64,000 bases of DNA, from NCBI GenBank assembly GCA_005883575.1, contig VBFH01000030.1, positions 105,001 through 169,000 of the forward strand, given 5' to 3'. This DNA is from Chloroflexota bacterium. Lineage in GTDB: Bacteria; Chloroflexota; Dormibacteria; Dormibacterales; Dormibacteraceae. The position numbers and the translations under genes were made by a program. Positions 63,026 to 64,000 of the stretch are shown here, one piece after another; the stretch's first letter is position 1, and every line of letters starts with the position of its first letter. The notes under the pieces were generated by a model that was not told the origin of the DNA, ran no database searches, and worked only from the letters and a program-made list of their open reading frames with translations.

Positions 63026-63568
63026 TCAGACGGTCGGTGCGCTGGCCAGGACCGCCCGCATCGTCCTTCGCCGCCTTGAAACTCTGACCGCGATGCGGGT
63101 AAAAGTCATGAGCCAGATGCCAAGCAGCGCCGGCAGGATCAGCAGAAGCAGCCAGTCGAGCGGGTTCGCCGACGGCGAGTCGAAGAGGATGGATCGGCTC
63201 GACGTTTGCTGCTGCGCCGGCAGGTTGATCGGGAAGTCGGGAAGCGTGATGTTGTCGCCCGCGCTCAATCCAGGTGAGTCAGCGACGACGATGGTCGTGG
63301 TCGAGCCGTTCGAGCTCGGGTGCGATGCGGGGTTGGAGCTTGGATTCGAAGCCGGCGACGGACTCGGCGCCGGAATCTGCTGGTGCTTCAGCTGGCCGTA
63401 ATGGTGGCCAGGGTTGCTCAGCTGACCATAGTGGTTGCCGGGGTTGTTGTCTTTTCCGTAGTGATTGCCTGGATTCTCTTTCGCGTACGCGGTGGCGCTT
63501 GCAAGCAACACCAAGGTTGACGAGAGGAGAACTGCGGCTGCTGCAACGTGGGCTGGGACGGGTTTCAT
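63026..63568 (-). CDS. Secreted NPGNHYG-repeat protein with C-terminal membrane anchor
   Basis: 180 residues. A signal peptide (about 1-29, ending ATAYA) is followed by three copies of NPG(N/H)HYG (residues about 32-58). Then come a Pro/Ser/Asn linker, a short conserved-looking part, one membrane helix (LDWLLLLILPALLGIWLM) and a basic cytoplasmic tail with RRRR. The ATG has CCAGGAGG upstream. It is not a PEP-CTERM tail, as no PEP/VPE motif precedes the helix. Function unknown; His/Tyr repeats suggest metal or surface binding. Confidence 0.75.
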   Translation of the reverse strand: MKPVPAHVAAAAVLLSSTLVLLASATAYAKENPGNHYGKDNNPGNHYGQLSNPGHHYGQLKHQQIPAPSPSPASNPSSNPASHPSSNGSTTTIVVADSPGLSAGDNITLPDFPINLPAQQQTSSRSILFDSPSANPLDWLLLLILPALLGIWLMTFTRIAVRVSRRRRTMRAVLASAPTV

Positions 63569-63622
63569 GACATCCTCCTGGTTGGTAGCCGCAACTCTAG
63601 CGGACGGCGGCCGTCGTCACGT

Positions 63623-63659
63623 TGGGACTTTGGTCCCATATCGTGGGCTGAAGACCCAC
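63623..63659. promoter_or_regulatory. DosR-box-like palindrome and adjacent inverted repeat
   Basis: TGGGACTTTGGTCCCA (63623-63638) is a palindrome whose core GGGACTTTGGTCCC differs by one base from the DosR/DevR consensus core GGGACTWWAGTCCC. A second inverted repeat, GTGGG...CCCAC (63643-63659), is centred about 20 bases away, two helical turns. Both lie upstream of the secreted repeat protein and of whatever is read to the right. A NarL/DosR-type response regulator could bind here. Confidence 0.5.
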
Positions 63660-64000
63660 AAATCCCAATCCGGCGACCTATCATCGGCGCGCCTTGCCGT
63701 TCAGCGTCGAAGACTTAGCCCTCACCGCCCTGGTTCGCATCCTGCCGCGCAGCCGCTACCGGCTTGCGGCGCAAAACCGACTTGCGGTTCCAATCCTTCG
63801 CCGGCAACACCGCGCGGATCGCGTACCGCCAGCAGGGCGCCACCCCCTCCTTTCTACTGTTTGCCGGCCCGCCGAATGCGACCGAGACGATCGTAAGTCG
63901 ACCGGTCGCCACCCTTCCAGGCGCTGAGCGCAGGGGTAGCTCGGGTCGATGCCAGCTCGCGCGACGGCAGCTACACGTTCCAGCTCCGCGTCGACGTGGG
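63660..64000. other. Unresolved right end, possibly the start of a partial plus-strand gene
   Basis: No convincing gene is visible. One plus frame is open from about 63718 and includes SFAGNTARIAYRQQGATPSF and LLFAGPPNATETI before losing sense near 63925. A second plus frame runs from 63889 to the edge and ends VARVDASSRDGSYTFQLRVD. A 65-codon minus frame (63715-63912) mirrors the first. This looks like one gene with a frame change, or a gene starting near the edge. I do not assign a product. Confidence 0.3.

Noticed and set aside
63026..63160. C-terminal helix plus RRRR of the NPGNHYG protein as another exosortase tail
   Set aside because: No PEP, VPE or similar motif precedes the helix, and about 17 further residues follow the arginines, unlike sorting tails.
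63715..63912. 65-codon minus-strand frame near the right end, looking somewhat protein-like
   Set aside because: It mirrors a plus-strand frame of similar quality, has no ribosome-binding site and cannot be decided from this window.

Overview
The window is a GC-rich (roughly two-thirds G+C), gene-dense bacterial chromosome segment. It carries no insertion sequence, phage gene, rRNA gene or CRISPR array that I can see. Core genes (clpC, rpsA-like S1, panB, panC, ftsH, tilS, mazG, mfd, pth, ybeY, hrcA, grpE, dnaJ, hemW, lepA, rsmE, mrp) are mixed with exopolysaccharide and accessory loci. The mix recalls the Chloroflexota/Dormibacterota-type terrestrial lineages: the MoxR/DUF58/DUF4129/DUF4350 cluster, HrcA/CIRCE, ClpC, FtsH, a 27-residue ribosomal-type basic peptide and an exosortase. 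No rRNA is present, so this placement is an impression only. Genes are tightly packed. Fifteen same-strand junctions are four-base NTGA overlaps (ATGA, GTGA, TTGA and, at two junctions, apparently CTGA).

Layout. 1-4456 (-): membrane protein, DUF4129, DUF4350, MoxR and a DUF58 protein cut by the window edge. 4508-7452: lone response regulator and ClpC. 7592-10354: O-antigen-ligase-like protein and S1 protein. 10446-16236 (-): a basic ribosomal-type peptide, a tRNA with a CAU anticodon, tilS, ftsH, a DUF2520 protein, panB and panC. 16323-18617: membrane protein fused to a spermidine-synthase-like domain. 18629-24539 (-): ybeY, pth, mfd, mazG, an FtsB/DivIC-like gene and initiator tRNA. 24545-26891 (+): two sugar-nucleotide epimerases around a small membrane protein.

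26888-38741 (-) is the most unusual part, a surface-polysaccharide locus. In transcription order it reads: a GGDEF/EAL c-di-GMP enzyme, an RmlD-like reductase, a tandem-HTH regulator, a processive GT2 glycosyltransferase fused to a secreted domain ending in a PEP-CTERM-like tail, a compact exosortase with intact Cys/Arg/His, a YbhN-like flippase domain fused to a GT4 glycosyltransferase, and a GT-C-like membrane protein. The exosortase and its probable substrate overlap by four bases. I read this as a self-contained sorting system in which the polysaccharide synthase itself carries the sorting signal.

38807-41938 (-): small basic protein, dnaJ, grpE and hrcA with a CIRCE operator, without dnaK. 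41964-54549: hemW, a zinc ribbon, an aminoacyl-tRNA editing protein, an epimerase, a lipoprotein, lepA, rsmE, a coupled 28-codon micro-ORF, a Fe-S uracil-DNA glycosylase, nicotinate phosphoribosyltransferase, mrp, DUF971, DUF3048 and a methyltransferase. 54616-57909: two divergent secreted Asp-box (sialidase-like) proteins. 57906-62990: a sugar or polyol ABC importer without its ATPase, a sugar-phosphate-isomerase-like enzyme and a divergent Gfo/Idh dehydrogenase, with an interrupted palindrome between them. 63026-64000: a secreted NPGNHYG-repeat protein, a DosR-box-like palindrome pair and an unresolved end.
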